A DNA stretch of 43,553 nt from CAYQMF01 sp964418595 (GTDB taxonomy: Bacteria; Planctomycetota; UBA1135; UBA2386). Location: NCBI GenBank assembly GCA_964418595.1, contig CAYQMF010000045.1, forward strand, positions 1 through 43,553, read 5' to 3'. A program made the position numbers and the translations under genes. A model generated the notes under the pieces. It saw only the letters and a program-made list of their open reading frames with translations, was not told the origin of the DNA and made no database searches. This document shows positions 16,649 to 25,348 of this stretch, piece by piece; within the stretch, counting starts at the first letter, position 1; each line of letters starts with the position of its first letter.

Positions 16649-18355
16649 ATGGAGAGCGCTGCCCTGCACCTTCCGGAACCCGACCCGCGGGAACGTGCGA
16701 TGGCAAAGACGCTGGGCACCAGCGAACTGATCGCGCGTGTGCTGCTGGCGCGCGGGATCGACGATCCGGATCGGGCACGCGAGTGGCTCCGCCCCGACCT
16801 CCGCCGGCTGGCCGACCCGTTTTCCTTCACCGGCATGGAGCGGGCCATCGAGCGGGTGCGCCAGGCCATCAGCCAAGGCGAGCGGATCCTCATCCACGGC
16901 GACTACGACGTCGATGGGATCACCGGCTCGGTCCTCCTCCTCAAGCTGTTCGGTCTGGTGCAGGCCGACGCCAAGGTGCACATCCCGGCGCGCGAGGACG
17001 GCTACTCGTTCACCGCCGCATCCGAGCGCGCGGTCACCGACGGCGGGTTCTCGCTCTGCATCTCCGTCGACAACGGCACCAACGCCGTCGACTCCATCGC
17101 CCGCATCCAGGCCGCCGGCTGCGACGTGATCGTCACCGACCATCACGGCACGCTCGAGAACACCGCCCAGCCGCACACCCTCATCAACCCGCGCCTCCCC
17201 GCCGCGGGCTACCCCGACCGCGAGCTGGCGGGCTGCGGCGTCGCGTTCCGGCTCGCGGCGGCGCTCGCGGCGTCCTTCTCGCGCGGGCGTGCCGAGGGCG
17301 CCGAGTTCCGCGAGTTCCTCACGGAGGCCATGGCGTACGTGGCGCTCGGCACCATCGCCGATGTCGCACCCCTGCGCGGCGAGAACCGGATCCTCGTCCA
17401 CCATGGCCTGCGCGCGCTCGCGCACAGCCCCAACCCCGGCCTGCGCGCGCTGATCGAGACCGCCGGCATCTCCGGCCGGGTCCCCACCGTCGACGACGTC
17501 GCGTTCCGGATCGCGCCTCTCATCAACGCCGCCGGACGCATGGGGAGCGCGGCCGACGCAGTCGCCCTGCTCAGCGCCCGCGGCTACCACGAGGCGCAGG
17601 AGGCCGCGAAGGTCCTCGAGGCGCAAAACGAGCGCCGCCGCACCGTCGAGCGCGAACTCCTGGAGGATGCCGTGGCGAAGGCGCAGGCGCGGCCGGAGGC
17701 CATCCTGGTGCTCGCGAGCGAAGGCTGGCACGCCGGAGTCCTCGGGATCGTCGCGGCACGCCTCACCGACGCCACCGGCAAGCCCACCCTGCTCCTGAAC
17801 ATCGAAGACGGTCGGGCACGCGGGTCCGGACGGTCGGCGGGCAGCCTCGATCTCCGGCAGGCCCTGGCCGACTGCACCGACCTGCTCACCACCCACGGCG
17901 GGCACGCAGCAGCGGTCGGCCTCGAGTTGCCGGCGGGACAGATCGACGCGTTCCGGGTCGCCATCAACGAACGCTGCGGCGCCGCCGTGCGCCCACGACC
18001 GACGCCGCCCCCCGATGGGCAGGCCAGCCTCGCAGAGTTGGACGTGCGCGCCTTGCGGGCACTCGAAGCGCTGGCTCCGTTCGGCACGCGCAATCCCAGG
18101 CCGAGCTTCGTGACGGAGCGGGTCCGGCTGGTCGGGCGACCCTGCCTCGACCCACGCGGCAACGACTTGCGCCTCCGCGTCGCCCAGGCCGGCCAGGTCC
18201 TGCCTGCGCGCCTTGCCAACGGCGCTGCGAGGTGCGAAGAACTGCGTGACCGGCGCGAGGAGTTCCGACTCATCCACACGCCCCGCTTGAGCCGATGGTC
18301 GGACGACGGCCCCATCGAACTCGTGGTGACCCACCTCGAGGCGATGCCGCAGTAG
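16649..18355 (+). CDS. recJ: Single-stranded-DNA exonuclease RecJ
   Basis: RecJ is a 5'-3' ssDNA exonuclease of the DHH superfamily acting in recombination and mismatch or base-excision repair. The ATG at 16649 gives 568 residues (E. coli 577). DHH-domain motifs: HGDYDVDGITGSVLLLKLF (motif I), SVDNGTNAVD (motif II), TDHHGT (motif III, the DHH), ALGTIADVAPLRGENRILV (motif IV). These are followed by APLINAAGRMGSA, the DHHA1 domain (GWHAGVLGIVAARL, GSGRSAGS, HGGHAAAVGLEL) and an OB-fold end (LEALAPFGTRNPRPSF). The long in-frame stretch upstream of 16649 overlaps selA antisense and is not coding. dedA follows after 17 bp. Confidence 0.97.
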   Translation: MESAALHLPEPDPRERAMAKTLGTSELIARVLLARGIDDPDRAREWLRPDLRRLADPFSFTGMERAIERVRQAISQGERILIHGDYDVDGITGSVLLLKLFGLVQADAKVHIPAREDGYSFTAASERAVTDGGFSLCISVDNGTNAVDSIARIQAAGCDVIVTDHHGTLENTAQPHTLINPRLPAAGYPDRELAGCGVAFRLAAALAASFSRGRAEGAEFREFLTEAMAYVALGTIADVAPLRGENRILVHHGLRALAHSPNPGLRALIETAGISGRVPTVDDVAFRIAPLINAAGRMGSAADAVALLSARGYHEAQEAAKVLEAQNERRRTVERELLEDAVAKAQARPEAILVLASEGWHAGVLGIVAARLTDATGKPTLLLNIEDGRARGSGRSAGSLDLRQALADCTDLLTTHGGHAAAVGLELPAGQIDAFRVAINERCGAAVRPRPTPPPDGQASLAELDVRALRALEALAPFGTRNPRPSFVTERVRLVGRPCLDPRGNDLRLRVAQAGQVLPARLANGAARCEELRDRREEFRLIHTPRLSRWSDDGPIELVVTHLEAMPQ

Positions 18356-18372
18356 CCCCCTTCGCCGCCTCC

Positions 18373-19044
18373 ATGACGAACCACGCGCAGGACACCGCAT
18401 CGCCACCCGTTCCACGCCCCCTCCTCCAGCGGGCATGGAACTGGTTCACTTCGCTGCCCCGCCGTCTCTACGACTGGGTCATCCACTGGGCATTCACTCC
18501 GTACGCCCTGCCCGCGCTGATCCTGATCTCGTTCGCCGAGAGCAGCTTCTTCCCGATCCCGCCCGACGTCCTGCTGATCCCGTTGTGCATCGGCAACCCG
18601 AAGCGCGCAGTCGCCTTCGCGGTCTGGTGTTCCATCGCATCCGTGCTCGGAGGCATCGCCGGCTACGGCATCGGCATGTGGGCCTGGGATGCCGGCGTGC
18701 GGGACTTCTGCTATGCGTACATCCCGGGTTTCACCCCGGCGGTGTTCGGCAAGGTGCAGGCGCTGTACAGCGACTGGGACTTCTGGATCGTGTTCACCGC
18801 GGGCTTCAGCCCGCTGCCCTACAAGGTCTTCACGATCGCGGCGGGCGTGTGCGGCATCAACTTCTGGACCTTCGTGCTCGCGTCGGTGGTGTCCCGCTCG
18901 GCCCGGTTCCTGCTCGAAGCGTTCCTGCTGCGGCGTTTCGGTGCACCCGTGCGGGACTTCATCGAAAAGCGGTTCGGCCTCGCGACCCTCGCCTTCTGCG
19001 TGCTCCTCGTCGGCGGCTTCGTGGCGATCAAGGCTCTGCTGTGA
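18373..19044 (+). CDS. DedA-family (YqaA-like) membrane protein
   Basis: A 223-residue integral membrane protein. After a short cytoplasmic N-terminus come the DedA features: YALPALILISFAESSFFPIP with the acidic residue in an amphipathic re-entrant segment, PDVLLIPLCIGNPKRA, then a long helix ending GIGMWAWDAG. The phosphate-site-like FTAGFSPLPYKVFTIAAGVCGINF then precedes an arginine-containing helix (VVSRSARFLLEAFLL). The F-x-x-x-G-(FR)-x-P variant with G-F-S-P-L-P-Y-K is the YqaA subtype. Members act in lipid-carrier (undecaprenyl-phosphate or phospholipid) flipping and envelope homeostasis; the exact substrate is unknown. It converges on murB. Confidence 0.87.
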   Translation: MTNHAQDTASPPVPRPLLQRAWNWFTSLPRRLYDWVIHWAFTPYALPALILISFAESSFFPIPPDVLLIPLCIGNPKRAVAFAVWCSIASVLGGIAGYGIGMWAWDAGVRDFCYAYIPGFTPAVFGKVQALYSDWDFWIVFTAGFSPLPYKVFTIAAGVCGINFWTFVLASVVSRSARFLLEAFLLRRFGAPVRDFIEKRFGLATLAFCVLLVGGFVAIKALL

Positions 19045-19065
19045 GCGCCCGCGCGACCCCGTAGG

Positions 19066-19959
19066 TCAGCGCCAGATCCTGACCTCCGGCTCCAGTTCGA
19101 CCCCCGCGTGATCGCGTACGCGCTGCTGCACCAGCCGCAGGAGCGCGAGGAAGTCGGCGCACGTGCCGCGACCGCCGTTCACGAAGTAGTTCGCATGCTT
19201 CGCGCTCACCGAGATGTCGCCGACGCGCAGGTTCTTGCAACCGGCGTCGTCGATGAGCTTCGCTGCCGCGGCACACGCGGGATTCTGGAAGACGCACCCC
19301 ACGCTGCGCTCGGTGACCGGCTGGGTCGCGTTGCGCTTCTTCAACGAGGCCTCGAGCCGCGCGAAGATCGCCTTGGGGTCGTCGGGCCGCAGCTCGAACG
19401 TCGCGTGCAGCACGATCGCCCCGGCGAGCCCGCCGTCGCGGTAGCGCGGTGCGAACCGGCTCTTGTCCCAGACCTCGATCTCGCCGCCAGGGTTGACCAC
19501 CGCGAGCGACACGAGGTGCGCGAAGGTCTCGCCATCGCGGGTCCCGGCATTCATGGCCACCGCTCCCCCCACGACCGCGGGAATGCCGGTGAGCAGTTCG
19601 AGGCCGGCGAGCCCCGCATCCTTGGTCTGGCGCAGGAGCGACGGTAGCGACACGCCGGCACCGGCAGTGACGCGCTCGCCATCGCGCACCGTGCGGTTCA
19701 GCGCGCCGAGCGACACGACCACGGCGTCGATGCCTTCGTCGGGCACCAGCAGGTTGCTGCCGCCGCCCAGGACCCGCAGTGGATACCCGAGTTCGAGGCA
19801 GGCGCGCACGAGGCGTGCGACCTCGTCCTCCGTGAAGGGCTCGACGAACAGGCGCGCCGCACCGCCGATCCGCACGTGGGTCAGCGGTGCGAGCGGCACG
19901 TTCTCGCGGATCACGCCGCCGAACGCGCCCAGCGCCACGCGCAGGTCAGAGGAACGCAA
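19066..19959 (-). CDS. murB: UDP-N-acetylenolpyruvoylglucosamine reductase MurB
   Basis: MurB reduces UDP-GlcNAc-enolpyruvate to UDP-MurNAc with NADPH and FAD. It has 297 residues from TTG 19959, overlapping the murC stop by 14 bp. The FAD-binding part shows THVRIGGAARLFVEP, LRVLGGGSNLLVPDEGID and GLELLTGIPAVVGGAVAMNAG. The C-terminal domain has RNATQPVTERSVGCVFQNP and the end LEPEVRIW, with the catalytic Glu. The proton-donor position that is Ser in E. coli is Cys (SVGCVFQNP). The short form without the Tyr loop is type II. It is the last gene of the dcw cluster; a downstream internal GTG is an alternative start. Confidence 0.96.
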   Translation of the reverse strand: MRSSDLRVALGAFGGVIRENVPLAPLTHVRIGGAARLFVEPFTEDEVARLVRACLELGYPLRVLGGGSNLLVPDEGIDAVVVSLGALNRTVRDGERVTAGAGVSLPSLLRQTKDAGLAGLELLTGIPAVVGGAVAMNAGTRDGETFAHLVSLAVVNPGGEIEVWDKSRFAPRYRDGGLAGAIVLHATFELRPDDPKAIFARLEASLKKRNATQPVTERSVGCVFQNPACAAAAKLIDDAGCKNLRVGDISVSAKHANYFVNGGRGTCADFLALLRLVQQRVRDHAGVELEPEVRIWR

Positions 19960-21319
19960 CGACTTCCTCCACCACCTGGTCGATGTCGCCGGCGCCGAGC
20001 AGCAGCACTACGTCGCCGGGGTGATAGACGCCGCGCAGGCGGTCCGGAAGCTCCTGCACGCGCCCGCCCGAGTCGGCCAGGGTGCCGTGCGAGCGGATCG
20101 CGTTCACCAGGTCCGTCGCGCTGACCCGCGACGTGATCTCCGCACTCTCGCGCGCGCCGTAGATGTCGGCGATCAGGCAGTGGTCTACCGGCGACAGCGA
20201 CTCGGCGAAGTCCGGCAGCAGGGTGAGCGTGCGCTGGTGCTGGTGGGGCTGGAAGGCGGCGAGCACCCGCCGCCCCGGGAACCGCGTGCGCGCCGTGCGC
20301 AGGACGGCGCGGATCTCCGCGGGGTGGTGCGCGTAGTCGTTGACGAGGACGCCACCGCGCAGGCCCTCATGCGTCTCGAAGCGCCGGCGCACGCCGCCGA
20401 AGCCCTCGAGACCCCGGCACGCGCCACCGGGATCGGCGCCGACGAGGCTCGCCATCCCGATCGCAAACAAGGCGTTGGTCACGTTGTGCCGACCGGAGAC
20501 CGCGAGCTGCACCGGCGGCAGACGTTCGCCGTGCACCACCGGCACGAAGCCGAAGCGTCCTGTGCTCTCGCTCACTTCGATCGCGCGGATGTCGGCGAAC
20601 AGGCCGGTCCCCAGGCGCAGGACGCGCACGCCCTCGCGCACGCCGCGCGACACGCTCTCGGGCACGTCCTCGTGCAGGAACACGGTGCCGCCCGGATGCA
20701 CCTTGGCGAGGAAGCCTGCGAACGCATCCTCGAGGTCCTGCGTCGTCGGGAAGCAGTCGAAGTGGTCGTGGTCGAAGTTCAGGATCGCCGCCGCGTACGG
20801 CCGGTAGTTGTGGAACGACCGGTTGAACTCGCAGGCCTCGATCACGAACAGGTCGGTCGCACCTCCGTGGCCATTGCCGCCGAGTTCCGGGATCTCTCCA
20901 CCGATGAGGAACGACGGATCGAACCCCGCGCCGCGCAGCGCGCAGACCGTCATCGCCGTCGTCGTGGTCTTGCCATGACAGCCGGCGATCGCCAGGGTCT
21001 GTTTGCCCTCACCCAAGCGGGCCACGGCCTCCGCGTACACCAACGGCTTGAAGCCACGCTGCTCGCACTCGATCAGCTCCGGATCGGTACGAGGCACGGC
21101 GGCCGAGGCGACGACGTAGCCATTCGTGCCGTGGATCCGCTCCGGACGGCTGCCGACCCACACCGGGATCCCGGCCTGCTCGAGCGCCTGCAACGTGCGG
21201 GACGGCGCGCGGTCACTCCCCGTGACATCGCCACCGACACCGTGCAGGAGCCGCGCCAACCCGGAGACGCCCGACCCACCGACCCCGATCAGATGCACGC
21301 GACGACTGAACAAGTTCAA
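19946..21319 (-). CDS. murC: UDP-N-acetylmuramate-L-alanine ligase MurC
   Basis: MurC adds the first L-Ala to UDP-MurNAc. It has 457 residues. The N-terminal Rossmann domain has VHLIGVGGSGVSGLARLL, the central ATP site AIAGCHGKTTTTAMTVCAL, and then EACEFNRSF, LNFDHDHFDCFP, SGRHNVTNALFAIG, RRRFETHEG, VNDYAHHPAEIRAVL and AAFQPHQHQRTL, all Mur-ligase landmarks of the MurC type. The TTG at 21319 shares TTGA with the murG stop; a GTG seven codons later (before HLIGVGG) would also give a normal N-terminus. It is translationally coupled to both neighbours. Confidence 0.97.
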   Translation of the reverse strand: MNLFSRRVHLIGVGGSGVSGLARLLHGVGGDVTGSDRAPSRTLQALEQAGIPVWVGSRPERIHGTNGYVVASAAVPRTDPELIECEQRGFKPLVYAEAVARLGEGKQTLAIAGCHGKTTTTAMTVCALRGAGFDPSFLIGGEIPELGGNGHGGATDLFVIEACEFNRSFHNYRPYAAAILNFDHDHFDCFPTTQDLEDAFAGFLAKVHPGGTVFLHEDVPESVSRGVREGVRVLRLGTGLFADIRAIEVSESTGRFGFVPVVHGERLPPVQLAVSGRHNVTNALFAIGMASLVGADPGGACRGLEGFGGVRRRFETHEGLRGGVLVNDYAHHPAEIRAVLRTARTRFPGRRVLAAFQPHQHQRTLTLLPDFAESLSPVDHCLIADIYGARESAEITSRVSATDLVNAIRSHGTLADSGGRVQELPDRLRGVYHPGDVVLLLGAGDIDQVVEEVVAFL

Positions 21320-22377
21320 GTCGTGGCCTCCAACCGCGCGAGATCCTCCAGGATCCGCGCACAGGCGTCACCGGGGACCAGGCCGCGCGCGCGATTGCCC
21401 ATGGTCGCCAGATCGGCTGGCGCGGACAGCAGAGGCGCCAGGATGGAAGCCAGGGTCGGCGGGTCGAACCGGCTCTGTTCGACGACGATCGCCGCGCCCG
21501 CGCCCTCGAGCACCTTGCCGTTGTGCCACTGGTGCCGGTCGCGATGGTGTGGGTACGGCACGATGAGCGCAGCGCGCCCCACCGCCATCAGCTCGGCGAC
21601 CGTGCTCCCGCCACCGCGACAGATCACCAGGTCGGCGGCGGAATACAGCGTCGCCATGTCGCTGGCCAGCGGCCGGACCAGGGCACGCAGGTCGCCGCGG
21701 GCCCCGTCGTAGGCGGTCCGCACCGGCTCGTCGCGACCGCTGCCGGTCAGATGCACGACCTGGACAGGCGACGCGAGCGTCGTGAGAGCGGCTGGCACGA
21801 CCTCGTTCAAGACCGCCGCACCCTGGCTGCCGCCGAAGACGAGGAGCACGGGACGATCGCTGTCGAGGCCCAGTTCCGCACAGGCCCGCGCGCGACCCAT
21901 GACGCCGAGTCCGGTCCGCAACGGGGTTCCCGTGACCAGCGCGCGCTGCAATGGGCGCGTCGTCGGCAGGCCGAGCCAGATGCGGGATGCGAGGCGGGCG
22001 AGCAGTCGGTTCGCGCGCCCCGGAACGGCATTCTGTTCCATCAGACACACGCGGATGCCGAGGGAACGTGCGGCGAGCGCCACGGGCACCGTCGCTCGCC
22101 CGCCAGTGCCCACGACCAGATCGACCCCCTCTTCGCGCAGCACGCGTCGCGCCTGGAACAGCGCACGGGCGATCCGGAACGGCAGTGCGACGCCGCCGCC
22201 TAGTGCCACCTCGCGCGTTGCGAACCCCGATCCCCGCAGGAACGTGCGCTCCGTGTCGCGCCCCTCCGTCACGAGCATGGCGTCGCGCCCGTTGGCGCGC
22301 AGCGCGCGCGCCAACGACAACGCGGGAAGGAGATGCCCTCCCGAGCCGCCGCTCACCAGACACACGCGCCGCACCAT
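21316..22377 (-). CDS. murG: Lipid II synthase MurG (GlcNAc transferase)
   Basis: MurG transfers GlcNAc from UDP-GlcNAc to lipid I on the inner face of the membrane. It has 353 residues from ATG 22377. The N-terminal G-loop is VSGGSGGHLLPALSLARAL and the middle has MEQNAVPGRANRLLAR. The GT-B hinge and second loop are VLLVFGGSQGAAVLNEVVP. The donor site is DLVICRGGGSTVAELMAVGR, then AALIVPYPHHRDRHQWHNGK. The frame upstream of the ATG overlaps the LysM gene and is shadow. It starts 10 bp after the LysM gene. Confidence 0.96.
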   Translation of the reverse strand: MVRRVCLVSGGSGGHLLPALSLARALRANGRDAMLVTEGRDTERTFLRGSGFATREVALGGGVALPFRIARALFQARRVLREEGVDLVVGTGGRATVPVALAARSLGIRVCLMEQNAVPGRANRLLARLASRIWLGLPTTRPLQRALVTGTPLRTGLGVMGRARACAELGLDSDRPVLLVFGGSQGAAVLNEVVPAALTTLASPVQVVHLTGSGRDEPVRTAYDGARGDLRALVRPLASDMATLYSAADLVICRGGGSTVAELMAVGRAALIVPYPHHRDRHQWHNGKVLEGAGAAIVVEQSRFDPPTLASILAPLLSAPADLATMGNRARGLVPGDACARILEDLARLEATT

Positions 22378-22387
22378 GGGATCGGGA

Positions 22388-23107
22388 TCAGCGACCGTCC
22401 TTGACCGGATCCCGGCTCGGGAGCTTGAGCTCCATGCCGGGCTTGAGACGAAGCGGATCGAGGCCGGGGTTGGCCGCCACGATGTCCTTCCAGCGCGCCG
22501 TGTCGCCCAGCTGGCGTTGGGCGATGGCCCCGAGCACGTCGTTCTTCTGCACGACGTACACGTCCCGCCGCGGCGTCGGGGTCGAAGCCTCGGGGGCGCG
22601 CGCGATCCCCGGCAGCTTGATCTTGGTACCGGGCTGCAGCCTGGTCGGTACCAGCCCTGGGTTCTCCTTGAGGATGTCACGCCAGTGCTTCTTGGCGCCG
22701 AGCTGTTGCTCCGCGATGGTCTCGAGGGCGTCACCCTTTTGCACATCGTACTCGCGCGCCACGCCGGCGGCGGTGGCAACCACCGGACCGGGCGTCACAC
22801 CGGTGAGTACCGCGTGCTCGGTGGAGCTGGCCGCGTCGCGCACGCCGGCCAGCGGAACGGCCGTCTCCAGCGGCGGCGCCGCGGGGTTGCGCACGCTGCT
22901 CGAGGAGAACTCGCGACGCAAGCGCTCCACGACATCGTCGCGCGCCGGCGGCGGCGGCGTGACCGGCGCCTGGTTCCGCTCCACCTCCAGCGCGGTGGAC
23001 GAGGTCGGCGGCAGCACCGCCGGATCGCCACCCCACAGGGCCACCCCCAGGATGAGGAAGATCACGACACAGAGAACGTAGAGCCCGTAGCGTTCGAGTT
23101 GACCCAT
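22388..23107 (-). CDS. Membrane-anchored protein with two LysM domains
   Basis: A 239-residue protein starting 2 bp after the ftsW stop (ATG 23107). One N-terminal transmembrane helix (YGLYVLCVVIFLILGVALWG, residues about 7-26) is followed by a Pro-rich linker. Two LysM domains come next: residues about 120-168 (YDVQKGDALETIAEQQLG ... NPGLVPTRLQPGTKIKLP) and about 182-230 (YVVQKNDVLGAIAQRQLG ... NPGLDPLRLKPGMELKLP). LysM binds GlcNAc-containing glycans such as peptidoglycan. There is no catalytic domain. Its place among ftsW and murG suggests a septal or elongation-site peptidoglycan-binding factor. I know of no standard dcw member like this. Confidence 0.85.
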   Translation of the reverse strand: MGQLERYGLYVLCVVIFLILGVALWGGDPAVLPPTSSTALEVERNQAPVTPPPPARDDVVERLRREFSSSSVRNPAAPPLETAVPLAGVRDAASSTEHAVLTGVTPGPVVATAAGVAREYDVQKGDALETIAEQQLGAKKHWRDILKENPGLVPTRLQPGTKIKLPGIARAPEASTPTPRRDVYVVQKNDVLGAIAQRQLGDTARWKDIVAANPGLDPLRLKPGMELKLPSRDPVKDGR

Positions 23108-23109
23108 GG

Positions 23110-24228
23110 TCAGTCCCTCCGAGTAACCAGCGGCGCACAGCTCGCGCGCACCGCGTTGCCAATGATTCCCATCGCCGCCATGCAGAACAGGAGGTTCGTG
23201 CCCCCCGAACTGACGAACGGCAGATCGATGCCCTTCGGGGGAACGACCCCCGTGACGACGCACAGGTTCATCGCCGCCTGCAGCGAGATGGCGAACGTGA
23301 ACCCGAAGACGATGTAGCGCGCGAACGGATCGCGGCAGCGCCCCATGAGCAGGTAGCCCGCGATCGCGATCACGGCGTACGCGGTGAGCACCAGCCCGCA
23401 GCCGAGCAGGCCGAGCTCCTCGCCGATGATGGCGAAGACGAAGTCGTTGTTGGCCTCCGGCACGTAGCCGAGCTTCATCACGCCGGTACCCAGGCCGCGG
23501 CCGGTCAGGCCGCCGGAGCTGATCGCCACCAGCGACTGCGACACCTGGTATCCGGGTTCGCCGCCGAAGAAACCGGCGACGCGCTTCTGGATGTAACCCT
23601 GCTGCAGCGCGAGAAACGCGAAGCCCGCGACTGCGGGCAGGCCGACGAGCGCGAACCAGCGCAGCTTGACGCCGGCGACGATGGCGATCGCCGCAGCGAT
23701 CGCGAGCGACAGCAGGGCGTTGCCCATGTCGGGCTGCAGGGCGAGGACCAGGGCGAGCACGCTTGCGGCGCCGATCAGGGGGCAGAGTCCACGCCAGAAG
23801 GTGCGGATCTCCGCGCCCACGCGACCCACGTGCGCGGCGCAGAACACGATCAGCGTGAACCGCGCGAACTCGACCGGCTGACCGCCCCACGGCAACCAGC
23901 GACGCGCGTAGTTCCGCTCGGGTCCGAACAGCGCGGCGACGAGGCAGAGCCCCACCCCGACGACGAGCGCTGGTCGAGCCAGGCGCCGCAGCCACGGCAG
24001 CGGTGTGATCGCCAGCGCCAGGAACGCCAGCGTCGCGAGCGCGAGCTTGGCACCCTGCTCCTTGATCGCGAGCAGGACGCCCTTGTTGACTCCCTGCACC
24101 GACATCGCCATGACGATGCCCAGGCAGCAGAGTGCGGCCACCGAGAACAGCATCGCGTCGAGGCTGCGCGGATGCCGCCCCCGCGGCGGGGTCTCGGTGG
24201 CTGCGATGGTGAGTCCGCTCGTTCCCAT
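23110..24228 (-). CDS. ftsW: SEDS glycosyltransferase FtsW
   Basis: A polytopic SEDS-family peptidoglycan polymerase partner of the class B PBP. It has 372 residues from ATG 24228, which overlaps the mraY stop as TGATG. SEDS landmarks: FARFTLIVFCAAHVGR, LQPDMGNALLSLAIA, SQSLVAISSGGLTGRGLGTG and VPEANNDFVFAIIGEELGLLG, the last carrying the catalytic-loop region, then GIDLPFVSSGGTNLL near the end. About ten hydrophobic segments are visible. The context next to ftsI, mraY and murG favours FtsW over RodA. It is followed by the LysM gene. Confidence 0.95.
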   Translation of the reverse strand: MGTSGLTIAATETPPRGRHPRSLDAMLFSVAALCCLGIVMAMSVQGVNKGVLLAIKEQGAKLALATLAFLALAITPLPWLRRLARPALVVGVGLCLVAALFGPERNYARRWLPWGGQPVEFARFTLIVFCAAHVGRVGAEIRTFWRGLCPLIGAASVLALVLALQPDMGNALLSLAIAAAIAIVAGVKLRWFALVGLPAVAGFAFLALQQGYIQKRVAGFFGGEPGYQVSQSLVAISSGGLTGRGLGTGVMKLGYVPEANNDFVFAIIGEELGLLGCGLVLTAYAVIAIAGYLLMGRCRDPFARYIVFGFTFAISLQAAMNLCVVTGVVPPKGIDLPFVSSGGTNLLFCMAAMGIIGNAVRASCAPLVTRRD

Positions 24229-25346
24229 CACCGCACCTTGAAGAGCGCCAGACTCGACATGGCGAGCAGGCTGGCAACGATCCACGCACGCACGACGAGC
24301 CGGGACTCCGGCATGCCGCCGAACTGGTAGTGGTGGTGCAACGGCGCGCAGCGCAGCACCCGCTTGCCCCGCGTCTTGAAGGACACGACCTGCACCATCA
24401 CGGACACCGCCTCTGCCACGAACACGCCGCCGACCACCGCGAGCACCAGCTCCGTGCGGCTCACCAGCGCCGCCACGCCGAGCGTGCCGCCGAGGGCAAG
24501 GCTGCCGACGTCACCCATGAACACGAGAGCCGGCGCGGCGTTGAACCACAGGAAGGAGAGCGTCGCTCCGAGCAGCGCGCCGAGCATGACCGTGAGTTCG
24601 CCGGCGCCCGGGACGTGCGTCACGAGGAGGTAGCGGGCCAGTTCAGCGTGCCCCACGAAGTAGGTGATGCCGGCGTAGGCCACGGCGGCAATCGCCACGC
24701 AACCGCTGGCGAGGCCGTCGAGCCCATCCGTCAGGTTGACGGCGTTGGCGGTGCCGGTCAGCACGACGACCGTGACGACGACGAACGGGATCCCGAACCA
24801 GACGCCCAGCGGGAGCGACCAGCCCGCGACGAAGGGCACGTACAGGCGCGGCCCGCCCTGGGCAGCCTCGAGGCCGGCAGGAACGAGCAGCGCCCACGCC
24901 ACGACCAGCGCGCCCAGCGTGAGGAGCCCCTGCTTGGCGCGCGCGGACAATCCGGCCTTGGCGGTCCGCAGCTTGATCCAGTCATCGAGCAGACCGACGC
25001 CCGCGAACCAGACCAGGACGAAGAGGGCCCAGAGCGAGAAGCGGTTCGCGCCGTCGAAGCGCATGCACAGGACGCACGCGAGCAGCATCGCGACCACGAT
25101 GAAGACGCCGCCCATCGTCGGCGTCTTGTTGCGTCCGCGGTGCAGTTCCGCCAGCTTTGCCGACGCGGTCTTCTCGGTGTTCTCGCGGAGACCGAGACCG
25201 CCGAGCCAGCCGATCACCCGTGGCCCCAGCGCCAGCCCGAGCACGAACGACAGCATCGCCGCGAGCGCCGCCCTGAAGCTGATGTACCCGAACAGACCGG
25301 CGCCGGGGACATCCGCGAACAGGGATTGGAACAGCTCGTAGAGCAC
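24228..25346 (-). CDS. mraY: Phospho-N-acetylmuramoyl-pentapeptide transferase MraY
   Basis: MraY makes lipid I from UDP-MurNAc-pentapeptide and undecaprenyl phosphate. It has 372 residues from GTG 25346, 2 bp after the murF stop. Landmarks: GRNKTPTMGGVFIV, VGLLDDWIKLR (Asp-Asp of the Mg site), GTANAVNLTDGLDGLASG, LVFMGDVGSLALGGTLG, and the PLHHHYQFGGMPESRLVVRAW histidine loop. About ten transmembrane segments. In many bacteria murD follows; here the next gene is ftsW. Confidence 0.97.
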   Translation of the reverse strand: MLYELFQSLFADVPGAGLFGYISFRAALAAMLSFVLGLALGPRVIGWLGGLGLRENTEKTASAKLAELHRGRNKTPTMGGVFIVVAMLLACVLCMRFDGANRFSLWALFVLVWFAGVGLLDDWIKLRTAKAGLSARAKQGLLTLGALVVAWALLVPAGLEAAQGGPRLYVPFVAGWSLPLGVWFGIPFVVVTVVVLTGTANAVNLTDGLDGLASGCVAIAAVAYAGITYFVGHAELARYLLVTHVPGAGELTVMLGALLGATLSFLWFNAAPALVFMGDVGSLALGGTLGVAALVSRTELVLAVVGGVFVAEAVSVMVQVVSFKTRGKRVLRCAPLHHHYQFGGMPESRLVVRAWIVASLLAMSSLALFKVR

Positions 25347-25348
25347 TG

